Virus record (IMG/VR): IMGVR_UViG_3300025853_000174 | Coordinates: 1 to 44,758 of that record | DNA length: 44,758 bases | Source of the DNA: a virus | Strand: one strand, 5' to 3' | Shown: positions 37,169 to 44,758 of the stretch, one piece after another | Numbering within the stretch: position 1 is the stretch's first letter | Layout: the number at the start of each line of letters is the position of its first letter | The notes under the pieces: generated by a model | What the model was told of the DNA's origin: nothing | Database searches by the model: none | The model's input: the letters and a program-made list of their open reading frames with translations, nothing else | Translations under genes and position numbers: made by a program

Positions 37169-38170
37169 CTAACTTAATATTAAATTCAATGTTGTTCCAA
37201 CCTCTAACCACTTTGTACCATTATATCTAAAAACAAACAAGTCTCCTCTATTAGCAGTTGTTGTTAAAGTTGGTGCAGTGTCCCCACTAAATTCATATAC
37301 AGCATTCCAAGTTATTGTTCTTGAACCTGTACCATCTTGTATTACCAGTAAAGAGACGAATTGTCCAGTAGCACCTCCACTTGGTGCTGCAATTGTTCTA
37401 TTACCAGCTAAAGTTACTTTTGCAACAGGAGCTGTATTTACAGCCCAATCTATAGTTGTTGCATCTGTTAAAGCAACTTCTGGGTTATAAACTGCATCAT
37501 TAAATTTAACTAATCCAGTTCCTTTTGTACTAATATTTAACCCTACATTAGTATCTCCTCCTTCTACGGATAAACCAGGGTTATCACCTGTTGCAGAATT
37601 AGTCATTTCAAAATAATTAACAGCTGATCCTATTTTTTGAAAAATTAATTGTTCATTATCTGAGTCATCTGTAATTCCATGTGCATCATCAAATTTTATA
37701 TTAAAAGAATTAGTATCTAAATTTCCTCCTAATTCAGGAGAACTATCTTCTAGGATATTAGAAATTAGTCCTGTATCTACAACATTTGTACCATCAGAAT
37801 AAACTATTTTAGTTGTTTTTTCTGTAGCTCCCCAAGTAACTCCTGTTCCTGAACTTGTTTTAAAAGTTACAGTATGTGCTCCTGTTGTTGAATTAAATAC
37901 AATATAAGTTTTTTCAATACTATCTGGTATAACTACATTAACATTTCCAGAAATAGTTCCTGTTAATTTTAAAACTTGGTTTTTACCATTTGATAAAATA
38001 CCATTTGAAAAAGTTAAAGTTGCACCTGAAGTAATTCCAACTGCATCATAACCACCAATTGCTTGTTCTAAAATTAATAAATTAGTATTAGTAAACTGAC
38101 CCCAAGTTCCTGAATTTTCTCCGGTTTGTTGTACAGTTAATTTTAAATTAGCTGAAGTTGCATTTGCCAT
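37169..38170 (-). CDS. Tail-fibre protein with shared C-terminal domain, 333 aa
   Basis: 333 residues. N-terminal opening (MANATSANLKLTVQQTGENS then WGQFTNTNLLILEQAIGGYD) is a frequent tail-fibre start in marine phages. The middle is beta-rich. The last ~100 residues, from about TDATTIDWAVN onward with AKVTLAGNRTIAAPSGGATG, TWNAVYEFSGDTAPTL and DLFVFRYNGTKWLEVG, closely match the C-terminus of the 846-aa fibre encoded at 39151-41691. Two fibres with one terminal domain suggests either domain exchange or a common partner. Confidence 0.8.
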   Translation of the reverse strand: MANATSANLKLTVQQTGENSGTWGQFTNTNLLILEQAIGGYDAVGITSGATLTFSNGILSNGKNQVLKLTGTISGNVNVVIPDSIEKTYIVFNSTTGAHTVTFKTSSGTGVTWGATEKTTKIVYSDGTNVVDTGLISNILEDSSPELGGNLDTNSFNIKFDDAHGITDDSDNEQLIFQKIGSAVNYFEMTNSATGDNPGLSVEGGDTNVGLNISTKGTGLVKFNDAVYNPEVALTDATTIDWAVNTAPVAKVTLAGNRTIAAPSGGATGQFVSLLVIQDGTGSRTITWNAVYEFSGDTAPTLTTTANRGDLFVFRYNGTKWLEVGTTLNLILS

Positions 38171-38216
38171 ATTTTAAATTCCTTAAAATTTCATTATATT
38201 TATATTTTTACTCTAA

Positions 38217-38927
38217 TCAAGCTACTTCTTTCCAACCTGGAGGATCAATAGGAGCACCTCCTGTATTAACTTCAGTCCATACTACATTTTTAACACTATT
38301 TAATGACATAGTCATTTCAATTCCTGTTAATATAGCTAATGAATCTGGTGCTGTTGCAGTACCTTCCTGCATAGTCATTATCTGACCAGTTACATCTATT
38401 AAACTATTAGCATCTGCAACTGCTGTACCAAGTGCAGCTGTCATAGGTAAAGCTGTTACAGTAACATTAGCATCTGCTCCAATTGTTACAGAATCTTCTT
38501 GCATGGTCATTGCTTGACCAGTGATAGATACATTTGCAGCACCTGTAATAGCAACAGAACCTAAATTAGCAGACATTGCTATTCCAGTTACATCTTCTGT
38601 TACAACATCTGTAAATGCTTGAGCAGTGCCTAAGGCAGATGTCATTGCTATTCCAGTAACACTGGTATTACCCTCTGCAGTTACAGTGGTAGAACCTAAG
38701 TTAGATGTCATTGCTATTCCTGTTGGCAATGCGATAACACCTGCAAATATACTAACTGTACCTAAGTTAGAAGACATTGCTTGACCTGTTACAGAAACAT
38801 CTACATCAATTACGACTCCTTCGTTACCTTGATTAAGAGCAAGAGCTTGACCGGTTACAGCTACAATTGGATTTTCTACAATTGCAGCGAAAGGCGATTC
38901 TGAAAAAGAATTAAATGCAAAAGCCAT
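38217..38927 (-). CDS. Tandem-repeat beta protein, 236 aa
   Basis: 236 residues made of at least nine repeats of about 22-25 residues with the core VTGxAMTxxLGxxxV (variants VTGQAMSSNLGTVSI, PTGIAMTSNLGSTTV, ITGQAMTMQEDSVTI, VTGQIMTMQEGTATA), ending in WTEVNTGGAPIDPPGW. A repeated short strand with a hydrophobic M/L position is characteristic of beta-solenoid fibre shafts. Located between the two related fibre proteins, so probably a fibre shaft or tip component. Repeat number may vary between relatives. ATG follows GGAG-like CCTAG/GGAGCC. Confidence 0.75.
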   Translation of the reverse strand: MAFAFNSFSESPFAAIVENPIVAVTGQALALNQGNEGVVIDVDVSVTGQAMSSNLGTVSIFAGVIALPTGIAMTSNLGSTTVTAEGNTSVTGIAMTSALGTAQAFTDVVTEDVTGIAMSANLGSVAITGAANVSITGQAMTMQEDSVTIGADANVTVTALPMTAALGTAVADANSLIDVTGQIMTMQEGTATAPDSLAILTGIEMTMSLNSVKNVVWTEVNTGGAPIDPPGWKEVA

Positions 38928-38930
38928 AGT

Positions 38931-39143
38931 CTAGGCTCCTGTTTTATTTTCTTTTAGTTTTTCTTTAGGTAATTCTTTTTTAAGTAATTCAGAATAATGT
39001 TTTTGTAAAACTTCTAAATCAGTAAATTGAATATTTAACTGTTGTTTTTGAGCAATAATGTTTTGTAATTTTTGTAAATATAATTTACCTTCATTTGATA
39101 ATTTTTCACTATCATATTCTTTTTTATCAAAATTAAAATTCAT
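38931..39143 (-). CDS. Small coiled-coil protein (DUF6447-like), 70 aa
   Basis: 70 residues: a short opening FNFDKKEYDSEKLSNEGKLY followed by a helical region with heptad hydrophobics (LQNIIAQKQQLNIQFTDLEV, YSELLKKELPK). This resembles the small DUF6447 family, frequently found beside phage tail fibres. A role as fibre assembly factor or subunit linker fits but is unproven. Followed 3 bases later by the repeat protein gene; preceded by 7 bases after the 846-aa fibre. Confidence 0.6.
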   Translation of the reverse strand: MNFNFDKKEYDSEKLSNEGKLYLQKLQNIIAQKQQLNIQFTDLEVLQKHYSELLKKELPKEKLKENKTGA

Positions 39144-39150
39144 ATATATC

Positions 39151-41691
39151 CTAACTTACTGTTAATAATAAGTTTCTACCTACTTCTAACCATTTACTTC
39201 CATTATATCTAAATACAAATAAATCTGCTTTATTAGCTGTTGTTGATAATGTTGGTGCTGTATCAGCTGCAAATTCATACACAGCGTTCCATGTTAATGT
39301 TCTCGATCCTGTTCCATCTTGAATAACTGTAATAGAAGCAAATTGACCTGTACTTCCATTTGATGGAGCAGCCATTGTTCTGTTACCAGCTAGTGTTACT
39401 TTACACACTGATTGAGTTGACATATTCCAGTTAATAGTTGCACCATCTGTTAAAGTTGTTTCTGCGATATAACCTTTATCAGTTACTAATGTTCCATCAA
39501 TATTCAAACCTGTTGTAAATGAAGCTGCTCTAGTTGATCTTGTAATTTCTAAAACAGGATGAGCGGTCGATGAATAATAAACACCAAGCACTGCAGTTGC
39601 ATCACTATCAGCAAAACCAAGATATGTTCCAGCTGCTGTTGGAGAAACAGCTGCACCAAATAAGGTATTAACTCCATCTGTTGATGGGGTAGCTACGTTT
39701 AATGGAAATGCTGGAGTAACACCTACTCCTAATTTAGATCCATCAAAAATTAAATTTGCTTCTGCATTCATAGCATCTGTGCCAGTTGCAGTAACTATTC
39801 TATTATTAGAACCATTGGACATGAAATCGGATACATCAACAGCGACTGTATCTGCTGCTACATCGATACCTGTACCAGCACCAACGTTAAGTGTAACAGA
39901 ACCAGAAGCACCGCCTCCTGTTAAACCAGATCCTGCTGTAACTCCTGTAATGTCTCCAGTATTAGTAGTATAACCAGCATCATTATTAAATCCTGAGTTA
40001 TTAATATTACCTTTAGTTAATTTTTTCTGATTATTAGAAGAATCAATTACAGCAAAAAAATCTCCATCTCCATCTGAAGTAGAAGTTGATAATTCTGATA
40101 AATCGACATTAAGTGTAACATCTCCTGAAGTTCCACCACCATCTAATAATGTTCCAGCAGTTACACCGGTTATATCTCCAACTGTAGGTGTTTGAAAAGA
40201 TGGTTGTGCTCCAGCTCCTCCTGAAGTTAAAACTTGACCAGAACTTCCTGTTGCTATTGCAACTGGATTTCCTGAAGCGTCATAAGAAATAATATTACCA
40301 TCTGTACCTGATGCCATTTCAGCTAATCCAACAGCATTGTCAGCGATCTGAGCTGTGTCTATAGCATTGTCTGCCATTAAGGCATTCGTAATTTGATCAT
40401 TTGCAATGTGGGCTGTGTCTATTGAACCGTCAACGTATTGATTGCTGTCGACACTGTTCGCTGCCATTTTGGCAAGCGTCACATTAGAATCTGCTATCTT
40501 GGCTGTCGTTACTGCACTGTCTTGAATTTCTGCTGTTGCTACACCTGAATCTTTAATTGTTATTGCTCCAGAACTAGCTGCAAAGTTGTCTGAGCTAAAT
40601 GAAGCAGCTCCTTTTGCAGATGTAGAAGCATCTGCTAGATTGATTGTGACATCACCTGAAGATCCACCACCTGTTAAATTTGTACCTGCTGTAACACCTG
40701 TAATGTCTCCAGTAGTTGGAGTTTCAAAAGTAAGTGTTCCAGAACCATCTGTTGTTAAAACTTTACCTGCTGAACCGTCTGCAGTTGGAAAAGTATACGC
40801 ACTATTAAAAGTAATTGCACCTGCATTTGTTCCTGAAATCCAAGTTGTAGTTGTTGAACCATCATGTCCAGCAATTTTTAATTGTCTATCTCCTGTTGCA
40901 CTATCAGCATCAACAGTTCCAATAATTACGTTACCAGCACCACTTGTTATATTGTCTCCACCATCATAACCAATTAGAATGTTGTAATCACCAGAACTAA
41001 CTCCTCTACCAGAATCTCTACCAACCGCAACGTTAAAAGCACCACCATTTAAAACATTTAATGAATTAGCACCTACGGCTACATTATATCCACTATTAGT
41101 ATCAGCCATAGTTCCACTTAAAGCACCAGAACCTATTGCCGTATTATCAGGAGCGCCAGTAATTGCATCTCCAGCTTGAGCACCAATTAAAGTATTATTA
41201 CCAGCAGTTGTTAAACTTGTTCCAGCATCACTACCTACTGCTGTGTTTTGATCTCCAGAAGTAATTGCATCCAAAGCCGCAATTCCAACTCCTGTATTAT
41301 CTTGTGCTGATGATAAAGTTCCAGTTGTTGCATGGCCAATCAATAAACTATCTGCAAAATTAGTACCTTCTAATTTACCTGGCACAAATCTACTTGCAGG
41401 AAGGGTACAGAAAACATCTTTAGTGCCCGCAGAAAAATCTACTGCTGAATCACTATTAGATGATGATAATATAGTATCTCTTGATAATGTATCGGGTGAA
41501 GCATCGGTAACAGTTCCTTGACCAACTTCAAATTCACCATTGCTATTTACAATAGAATAGAAAGTTGTGTTACTATTTCCAATTCCTGCAACAAAGGTCT
41601 CAAAACCTGTTGCTGCTCCTGCTAAATTTATTGTGCCCGTACCTGTACTTGTAGAGGTTTCTCTTACCCTATCATTTACAACTAATGCCAT
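39151..41691 (-). CDS. Long trimeric tail fibre, 846 aa
   Basis: 846 residues. Residues 1-110 are the conserved virion-binding start (MALVVNDRVRETSTSTGTGT, DTLSRDTILSSSN). Residues about 120-290 hold head-type repeats of trimeric autotransporter adhesins (NTAVGSDAGTSL, NTLIGAQAG, NTAIGSGAL, NVAVGRDSG, NVIIGT). From about 320 come blocks TGDITGVTAGTNLTGGGSSG repeated four times and an AEI-QDSAVTTAKIADS...ANDQITNALMADNAI stretch with a 10-residue period, typical of a triple beta-helix. The last ~100 residues match the 333-aa fibre. This is the main candidate for long-range host recognition. Confidence 0.85.
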   Translation of the reverse strand: MALVVNDRVRETSTSTGTGTINLAGAATGFETFVAGIGNSNTTFYSIVNSNGEFEVGQGTVTDASPDTLSRDTILSSSNSDSAVDFSAGTKDVFCTLPASRFVPGKLEGTNFADSLLIGHATTGTLSSAQDNTGVGIAALDAITSGDQNTAVGSDAGTSLTTAGNNTLIGAQAGDAITGAPDNTAIGSGALSGTMADTNSGYNVAVGANSLNVLNGGAFNVAVGRDSGRGVSSGDYNILIGYDGGDNITSGAGNVIIGTVDADSATGDRQLKIAGHDGSTTTTWISGTNAGAITFNSAYTFPTADGSAGKVLTTDGSGTLTFETPTTGDITGVTAGTNLTGGGSSGDVTINLADASTSAKGAASFSSDNFAASSGAITIKDSGVATAEIQDSAVTTAKIADSNVTLAKMAANSVDSNQYVDGSIDTAHIANDQITNALMADNAIDTAQIADNAVGLAEMASGTDGNIISYDASGNPVAIATGSSGQVLTSGGAGAQPSFQTPTVGDITGVTAGTLLDGGGTSGDVTLNVDLSELSTSTSDGDGDFFAVIDSSNNQKKLTKGNINNSGFNNDAGYTTNTGDITGVTAGSGLTGGGASGSVTLNVGAGTGIDVAADTVAVDVSDFMSNGSNNRIVTATGTDAMNAEANLIFDGSKLGVGVTPAFPLNVATPSTDGVNTLFGAAVSPTAAGTYLGFADSDATAVLGVYYSSTAHPVLEITRSTRAASFTTGLNIDGTLVTDKGYIAETTLTDGATINWNMSTQSVCKVTLAGNRTMAAPSNGSTGQFASITVIQDGTGSRTLTWNAVYEFAADTAPTLSTTANKADLFVFRYNGSKWLEVGRNLLLTVS

Positions 41692-41703
41692 TTAGTTCTC
41701 CTA

Positions 41704-42156
41704 TTAACCAGAGATTCTTAATATAGCTGCTGAAGTCGTTGCTGCCGGAAACTGTATTGTAAAAGTTCCCGAAGTAGCTGTTTTATTTCCTCCAAAATCT
41801 AAAACTGCAACTGCTGCATTAGTAACTGCAGAAGATGTGTTATAAATTAATGCACCTCTAGCTGTCAACGTTACACCTGTAAAAGATAAATCCGCAAAGT
41901 CAACGAATGCAACACCTTTACCAGTTCCGGTTCCGATGTTTGCACTTTGACCTGTTAATGGATCACCGCCTGCTGCGTAAGTACCTGTGTTTGCTACTTC
42001 ATTACTTGAAGAGTAAGCTGTAGTTGTTGAGTTTAGAGTTGCTGAAGAAGTAAAAAGAGCTAGCTTAAAAACATCACCACCAGATGATTTAAAGTTTACA
42101 TCACCTTCTAGTAATTGTTTTTTGAAAGCATTTGCGATCGCTTGTGTTATAGCCAT
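41704..42156 (-). CDS. Virion protein, 150 aa
   Basis: 150 residues, beta-rich, with Thr/Ser/Gly-rich strands. The opening AITQAIANAFKKQLLEGDVN followed by FKLALFTSSATLN and the ending GTFTIQFPAATTSAAILRIS are familiar from a small marine-phage structural protein that appears beside tail fibres. The pattern FKLALFTS recalls tail-completion or fibre-connecting proteins. No assigned function. ATG is preceded by AGGAG. Twelve bases separate it from the fibre gene downstream. Confidence 0.7.
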   Translation of the reverse strand: MAITQAIANAFKKQLLEGDVNFKSSGGDVFKLALFTSSATLNSTTTAYSSSNEVANTGTYAAGGDPLTGQSANIGTGTGKGVAFVDFADLSFTGVTLTARGALIYNTSSAVTNAAVAVLDFGGNKTATSGTFTIQFPAATTSAAILRISG

Positions 42157-42170
42157 AATTTTCTCCTAGT

Positions 42171-42824
42171 TTATTTTCCACCGACTCGAGGAACACCTGA
42201 TTGATATTCATCTCGTCTTCGTCTCCCCATTTGTTCTACTGAGAAGCCTTCTAATACTTGTTTATACTTTCCTTCGTATAATTGCAAGAGATCATTTGGC
42301 CCCTTTAAAAAAGAATATGCTTCAGCCAGGCATGCATATAAAAGTCCGTTGGGAAAATACTTACTGATATATGTTTGTGTATTTGTACTAGATAAACCGG
42401 CATCTTTCAAGATATAATTAAGTTGAATTGTGTAAGTAGCATCAGGGGTAGGTGCTACAACTATTTTTTGCTCATCCCATAAACTGTAATATTTTGGCAC
42501 ACCAGAAGCTCCTGTTGGATTATATTCTGACATAAAACTTGTATCTCTATATTCTAAAAATTCTCTATTATCAGGGTTAGAACTTCCATCAGAATCTACT
42601 ATTTGAGCTGATCTAATAATTAATAAATCTGCTGGTCTATCTATAAATCTATCTGAAGTTACTAAACTAGCTGTTGCATATCTTCTATTATTATCAGAAT
42701 CTACATCTCTAAATATTCTAAATTCAGCATCACTAATTATTCCATCAACAATAGTAGATGTTAAAACATTTGAATCTACTTCTGTGTAATCTCTAATTTT
42801 TTGTATTAATTCTGCGTATGTCAT
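42171..42824 (-). CDS. Head-tail adaptor protein (SU10-type / gp6-like)
   Basis: 217 residues. MTYAELIQKIRDYTE followed by IISDAEFRIFRDVDSD, FIDRPADLLIIRSAQI and a C-terminal helical part (KYFPNGLLYACLAEAYSF, LQLYEGKYKQVLEGFS) is the typical order of SU10-type adaptor proteins, which dock below the portal to connect head and tail. The Asp-rich beginning and the basic tail (MGRRRRDEY) fit. Coupled with the 165-aa gene by one-base overlap and part of the adaptor/tail set with the 240-aa protein. Confidence 0.8.
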   Translation of the reverse strand: MTYAELIQKIRDYTEVDSNVLTSTIVDGIISDAEFRIFRDVDSDNNRRYATASLVTSDRFIDRPADLLIIRSAQIVDSDGSSNPDNREFLEYRDTSFMSEYNPTGASGVPKYYSLWDEQKIVVAPTPDATYTIQLNYILKDAGLSSTNTQTYISKYFPNGLLYACLAEAYSFLKGPNDLLQLYEGKYKQVLEGFSVEQMGRRRRDEYQSGVPRVGGK

Positions 42825-43321
42825 TATGGTGTTAATGTAACTGGACCTGCAGTTACAGACATTCCTCCAAAGTTTCCTGTTACTGTTGCAGTGCTTCCAC
42901 TGCTAAAACTATAACTATTTGTATTAATAACTGTTATACTAAATCCTGCAGAATTTTCAAACACTGTATAAGCTAGTCCTCCAGGACTTCCGTCTACATT
43001 TCTAAGAACAACAGTATTTCCGGTTGTTCTACCATGACCAGGTTCTGTAACAGTTACAGTACTTGAACCTGAAGTTAAATTTAATGGATTTCCAGGTAAT
43101 AAATTTTCTGTTGCAGGTTCAACTCGAGCAGGTCTTGCATATTGTAAACCTTGTGGATCAGCAACAGTTGGTTTAGGATTTAACTGTGGTTGCTTTGGTT
43201 CAAATTCAGATGTATGTACACGTGAGCCATTCCATTCAACAACCATTTCTTTGTATGGAAAAGCCATACCTGAACGATCTGAAATAAATTGTGCGTATTT
43301 TCCTTTAGATAAATTAGACAT
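42824..43321 (-). CDS. Virion protein with Ig-like beta domain, 165 aa
   Basis: 165 residues. N-terminal 75 residues: SNLSKGKYAQFISDRSGMAF and MVVEWNGSRVHTSEFEPKQP, a strongly conserved block in marine phages, where it often follows the adaptor. C-terminal 90: beta domain LTSGSSTVTVTEPGHGRTTG, resembling one in the 653-aa hub. So the protein may be a small linker or decoration at the head-tail junction. Overlaps the 240-aa gene by 8 bases and the adaptor gene by 1. Confidence 0.7.
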   Translation of the reverse strand: MSNLSKGKYAQFISDRSGMAFPYKEMVVEWNGSRVHTSEFEPKQPQLNPKPTVADPQGLQYARPARVEPATENLLPGNPLNLTSGSSTVTVTEPGHGRTTGNTVVLRNVDGSPGGLAYTVFENSAGFSITVINTNSYSFSSGSTATVTGNFGGMSVTAGPVTLTP

Positions 43322-44036
43322 TTGGATAATAAGTTTGTGGAGTTATAAATGTACTTGAAGAAGAACCATCTTCTTCTAAAGCTCTTTTTAATTCATCTTC
43401 ATAAAGTAATTTCATTTGTTGAACTAATTCTGGTTTAAATTTTTGTGATAAATAATAAGCTAATCCTGATACCATACAAGGTACAAATCTATATGGTACA
43501 TCTGCATTGTTTGTATAGTTTCCTGCATCCTGAATCCGGCTTACATAATAATAGTTAATAAAGTTTCCGGCTTCAGTGGATCCTGGAGTTAGATATAAAG
43601 TAATAGTTACTTTATCAATAAATCTTTGTACAAAATATTGTGTTGGAGTTCCTGTGTCAGTTTTTGATGAAAGACCTTGATAACCTGATCTATTAATTTT
43701 AGTTAAAGAAAAATCAACATTATCTGAATTTCTATAAACTGCTTCTAGTATATCATCTACACCATAAACAGCATTTGGACTTGAAGTTCCATCAGCTGTT
43801 GATCTAAACATTGTATAAGTTGATTGACCATCAACTAATGTAATTGAATTATTTTTTACTTCCCAAAAATGAAGACCTCTATTACCCCATTCTTGAAACA
43901 TTATATTTAAAGAACGTCTTGCTGTTTTTATATCATTACCAGAATAATCAAATCTACCTATTCTTTCATAGGCTTCCGTGATTATATCATCGATAAAAAA
44001 ATTCGATTCAAAAGTTGTAATTCCTGAAGTTGCCAT
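43314..44036 (-). CDS. P22 gp4-like tail accessory (head-completion) protein
   Basis: 240 residues. Residues 10-75 show the P22 gp4/TTPA-like pattern: DIITEAYERIGRFDYSGND, TARRSLNIMFQEWGNRGLHF, WEVKNNSITLVDGQSTYTM. Then a beta-rich middle with YYYVSRIQDAGNY and a helical end (FVPCMVSGLAYYLSQKFKPE, LLYEDELKRALEEDG). Proteins of this family add to the portal ring and receive the tail hub, sealing the DNA channel. The neighbouring adaptor and 653-aa hub complete a P22-like neck. Confidence 0.8.
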   Translation of the reverse strand: MATSGITTFESNFFIDDIITEAYERIGRFDYSGNDIKTARRSLNIMFQEWGNRGLHFWEVKNNSITLVDGQSTYTMFRSTADGTSSPNAVYGVDDILEAVYRNSDNVDFSLTKINRSGYQGLSSKTDTGTPTQYFVQRFIDKVTITLYLTPGSTEAGNFINYYYVSRIQDAGNYTNNADVPYRFVPCMVSGLAYYLSQKFKPELVQQMKLLYEDELKRALEEDGSSSSTFITPQTYYPNV

Positions 44037-44329
44037 TAAGCTCCTGTTATAGTTACTGTAATGCTTCCACCTGCTCCTGCTAAATTATAAACAATACCAT
44101 TTTCAAATTTAATACCTGAACCTGGAATATAAACTTCTAATCCTTCAGTTCCATACTTATAAGTAGCTACTGCTGTTCCTGGCGTTGATGCATCTGCTGA
44201 ATCATAAAAAATAATTGTAGATGATGCTATACCTAATCCTTGGATAGAAGTAATTCTAGTTCTACCTGTTCTAGCTAAAGTGTTAGCTCCCACTGTTGTC
44301 ACATTTAATGTTTTCTGATCTGAATCCAT
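44036..44329 (-). CDS. Small beta-rich virion protein, 97 aa
   Basis: 97 residues: alternating hydrophobic strands (LNVTTVGANTLARTGRTRIT, GTAVATYKYGTEGLEVYIPG, GGSITVTITG). Together with the 91-aa protein upstream it forms a pair of similar size and composition in the usual place between capsid and neck genes. Possibly capsid decoration or stabilisation; not assigned. The pattern LARTGRTRITSIQGLGI parallels FAGRTRLRGIILSN in the 91-aa protein, suggesting the two are paralogues. Confidence 0.65.
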   Translation of the reverse strand: MDSDQKTLNVTTVGANTLARTGRTRITSIQGLGIASSTIIFYDSADASTPGTAVATYKYGTEGLEVYIPGSGIKFENGIVYNLAGAGGSITVTITGA

Positions 44330-44338
44330 TTTGTCTCC

Positions 44339-44614
44339 TTACTTATCTATTAATACGGTTGATTTAGCACTAGTAATAGCACTACAAGTCATTCCAGATT
44401 TAAATAAAATTCCATCTTCAGGCATGTTAAAAGTAAAAACATCTCCTGGAGGAACTTCTGCCGTAAATTGCGTTCCACTGATATCTTGTAAAGTTATTGA
44501 TCCTGTATCAGTAGTAGTTGTTGTGTTGGAAAGAATAATTCCTCTTAGTCTTGTTCTTCCAGCAAACACTTGACCTGTTGCTGTTATTTGAATCGCTTTT
44601 ACATCTGATCTCAT
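44339..44614 (-). CDS. Small beta-rich virion protein, 91 aa
   Basis: 91 residues from the ATG at 44614, which follows TTTAGGAG; the frame remains open to 44656, but those codons lie in the hairpin. MRSDVKAIQITATGQVFAGR, ILSNTTTTTDTGSITLQDIS and VPPGDVFTFNMPEDGILF give a beta-sandwich impression. It is the first gene after the terminator-like hairpin 44639-44656 and likely a decoration or stabilising protein of the capsid. Similar in plan to the 97-aa protein downstream. Confidence 0.7.
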   Translation of the reverse strand: MRSDVKAIQITATGQVFAGRTRLRGIILSNTTTTTDTGSITLQDISGTQFTAEVPPGDVFTFNMPEDGILFKSGMTCSAITSAKSTVLIDK

Positions 44615-44638
44615 ATTTGATTCTCCTAAAATATTTAT

Positions 44639-44656
44639 GTGGGGCCGAAGCCCCAC
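44639..44656 (-). terminator. GC-rich UUCG hairpin after the upstream gene
   Basis: On the minus strand GTGGGGC-TTCG-GCCCCAC is a perfect 7-bp stem with a UUCG tetraloop, the most stable loop type, in AT-rich flanks; it is followed by ATAAATATTTTAG rather than a run of T. It lies 12 bases after the stop of the partial gene. Partial terminator or 3'-end protection that sets high expression of the preceding gene is the likely function. Confidence 0.7.
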
Positions 44657-44668
44657 ACTAATTATTTA

Positions 44669-44758
44669 TTAAGCTGCCCAAGCAAATGCGCCTTTAACTG
44701 CTAAAGGATCTTTAGACGAGTCAAGACCTACATGCCAAAAGCCATCTTCTGTACAAGA
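44669..44758 (-). CDS. C-terminus of a virion gene (possibly major capsid protein), partial
   Basis: Only the last 29 residues are inside the window: SCTEDGFWHVGLDSSKDPLA then VKGAFAWAA and a stop at 44669-44671. The gene begins beyond the right edge. Its place directly before a strong hairpin and small decoration-type proteins is where the major capsid protein lies in related podoviruses, so I suspect that, but 29 residues carry no decisive motif. Codon use is slightly more GC-rich than in neighbours, in line with strong expression. Confidence 0.55.
   Translation of the reverse strand, partial: SCTEDGFWHVGLDSSKDPLAVKGAFAWAA

Overview
The window is most of a tailed-phage genome from a very AT-rich host background. 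The gene content (family A DNA polymerase, DUF3310, GP88, VRR-NUC, M15 endolysin, P22 gp4-like and SU10-type adaptor proteins, trimeric tail fibres with head-type repeats) matches uncultured marine podoviruses, in particular phages of the Pelagibacter (SAR11) type. The host is an inference. I see no integrase, repressor cassette, single-subunit RNA polymerase, tRNA or CRISPR. Large terminase, portal and most of the capsid gene are absent, so the sequence is incomplete: the right edge cuts a gene (possibly the capsid gene) and the left edge starts with a 51-base poly-G run that is probably an artefact.

Layout. (1) 1-199: poly-G, then GC-rich noncoding DNA with palindromes of the type GCGACATTTTGTCGC. 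(2) 200-2917: seven minus-strand genes, mostly tiny, each behind a near-identical intergenic cassette (TGCGACA box, inverted repeat, -10-like box, SD). Two further plus-strand genes (3138, 3851) have the same cassette spacing, with the inverted repeat weak or absent. (3) 2954-5081: a bidirectional control zone, CAAGCGACAAGC-type heptad repeats, a plus-strand set (56-aa ORF, GP88, a repeat-encoded small ORF), and between them about 540 bases without a gene that fold into a pseudoknot and two related long stem modules: a good candidate for undescribed phage noncoding RNA. (4) 4719-6590: VRR-NUC nuclease, small terminase and hypotheticals on alternating strands, with another multi-stem element at 5341-5401. 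(5) 6924-19827: a dense minus-strand middle operon with PD-(D/E)XK nuclease, HNH nuclease, regulators and zinc ribbons, a lysis-like cluster, DNA polymerase, DUF3310 behind a pseudoknotted leader, SF1 helicase and archaeo-eukaryotic-type primase. (6) 19872-21305: a lone plus-strand SNF2-type helicase. (7) 21365-44758: the minus-strand virion operon: holin-like protein, ejection/internal proteins including a 1425-aa protein, two glycosyltransferases, tail hub, LamG/SPRY adhesins, tail fibres, adaptors, head-associated proteins and the end of an upstream gene.

How it fits together. The left cassettes look like separately promoted early genes under one regulatory signal. The middle operon supplies replication (AEP primase, PolA, SF1 and SNF2 helicases, nucleases) and lysis. 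The right operon builds the particle. Most adjacent minus-strand genes touch or overlap by 1-20 bases (often TAATG), indicating translational coupling. Functions of many small proteins are not recognised and are described only by visible sequence properties.
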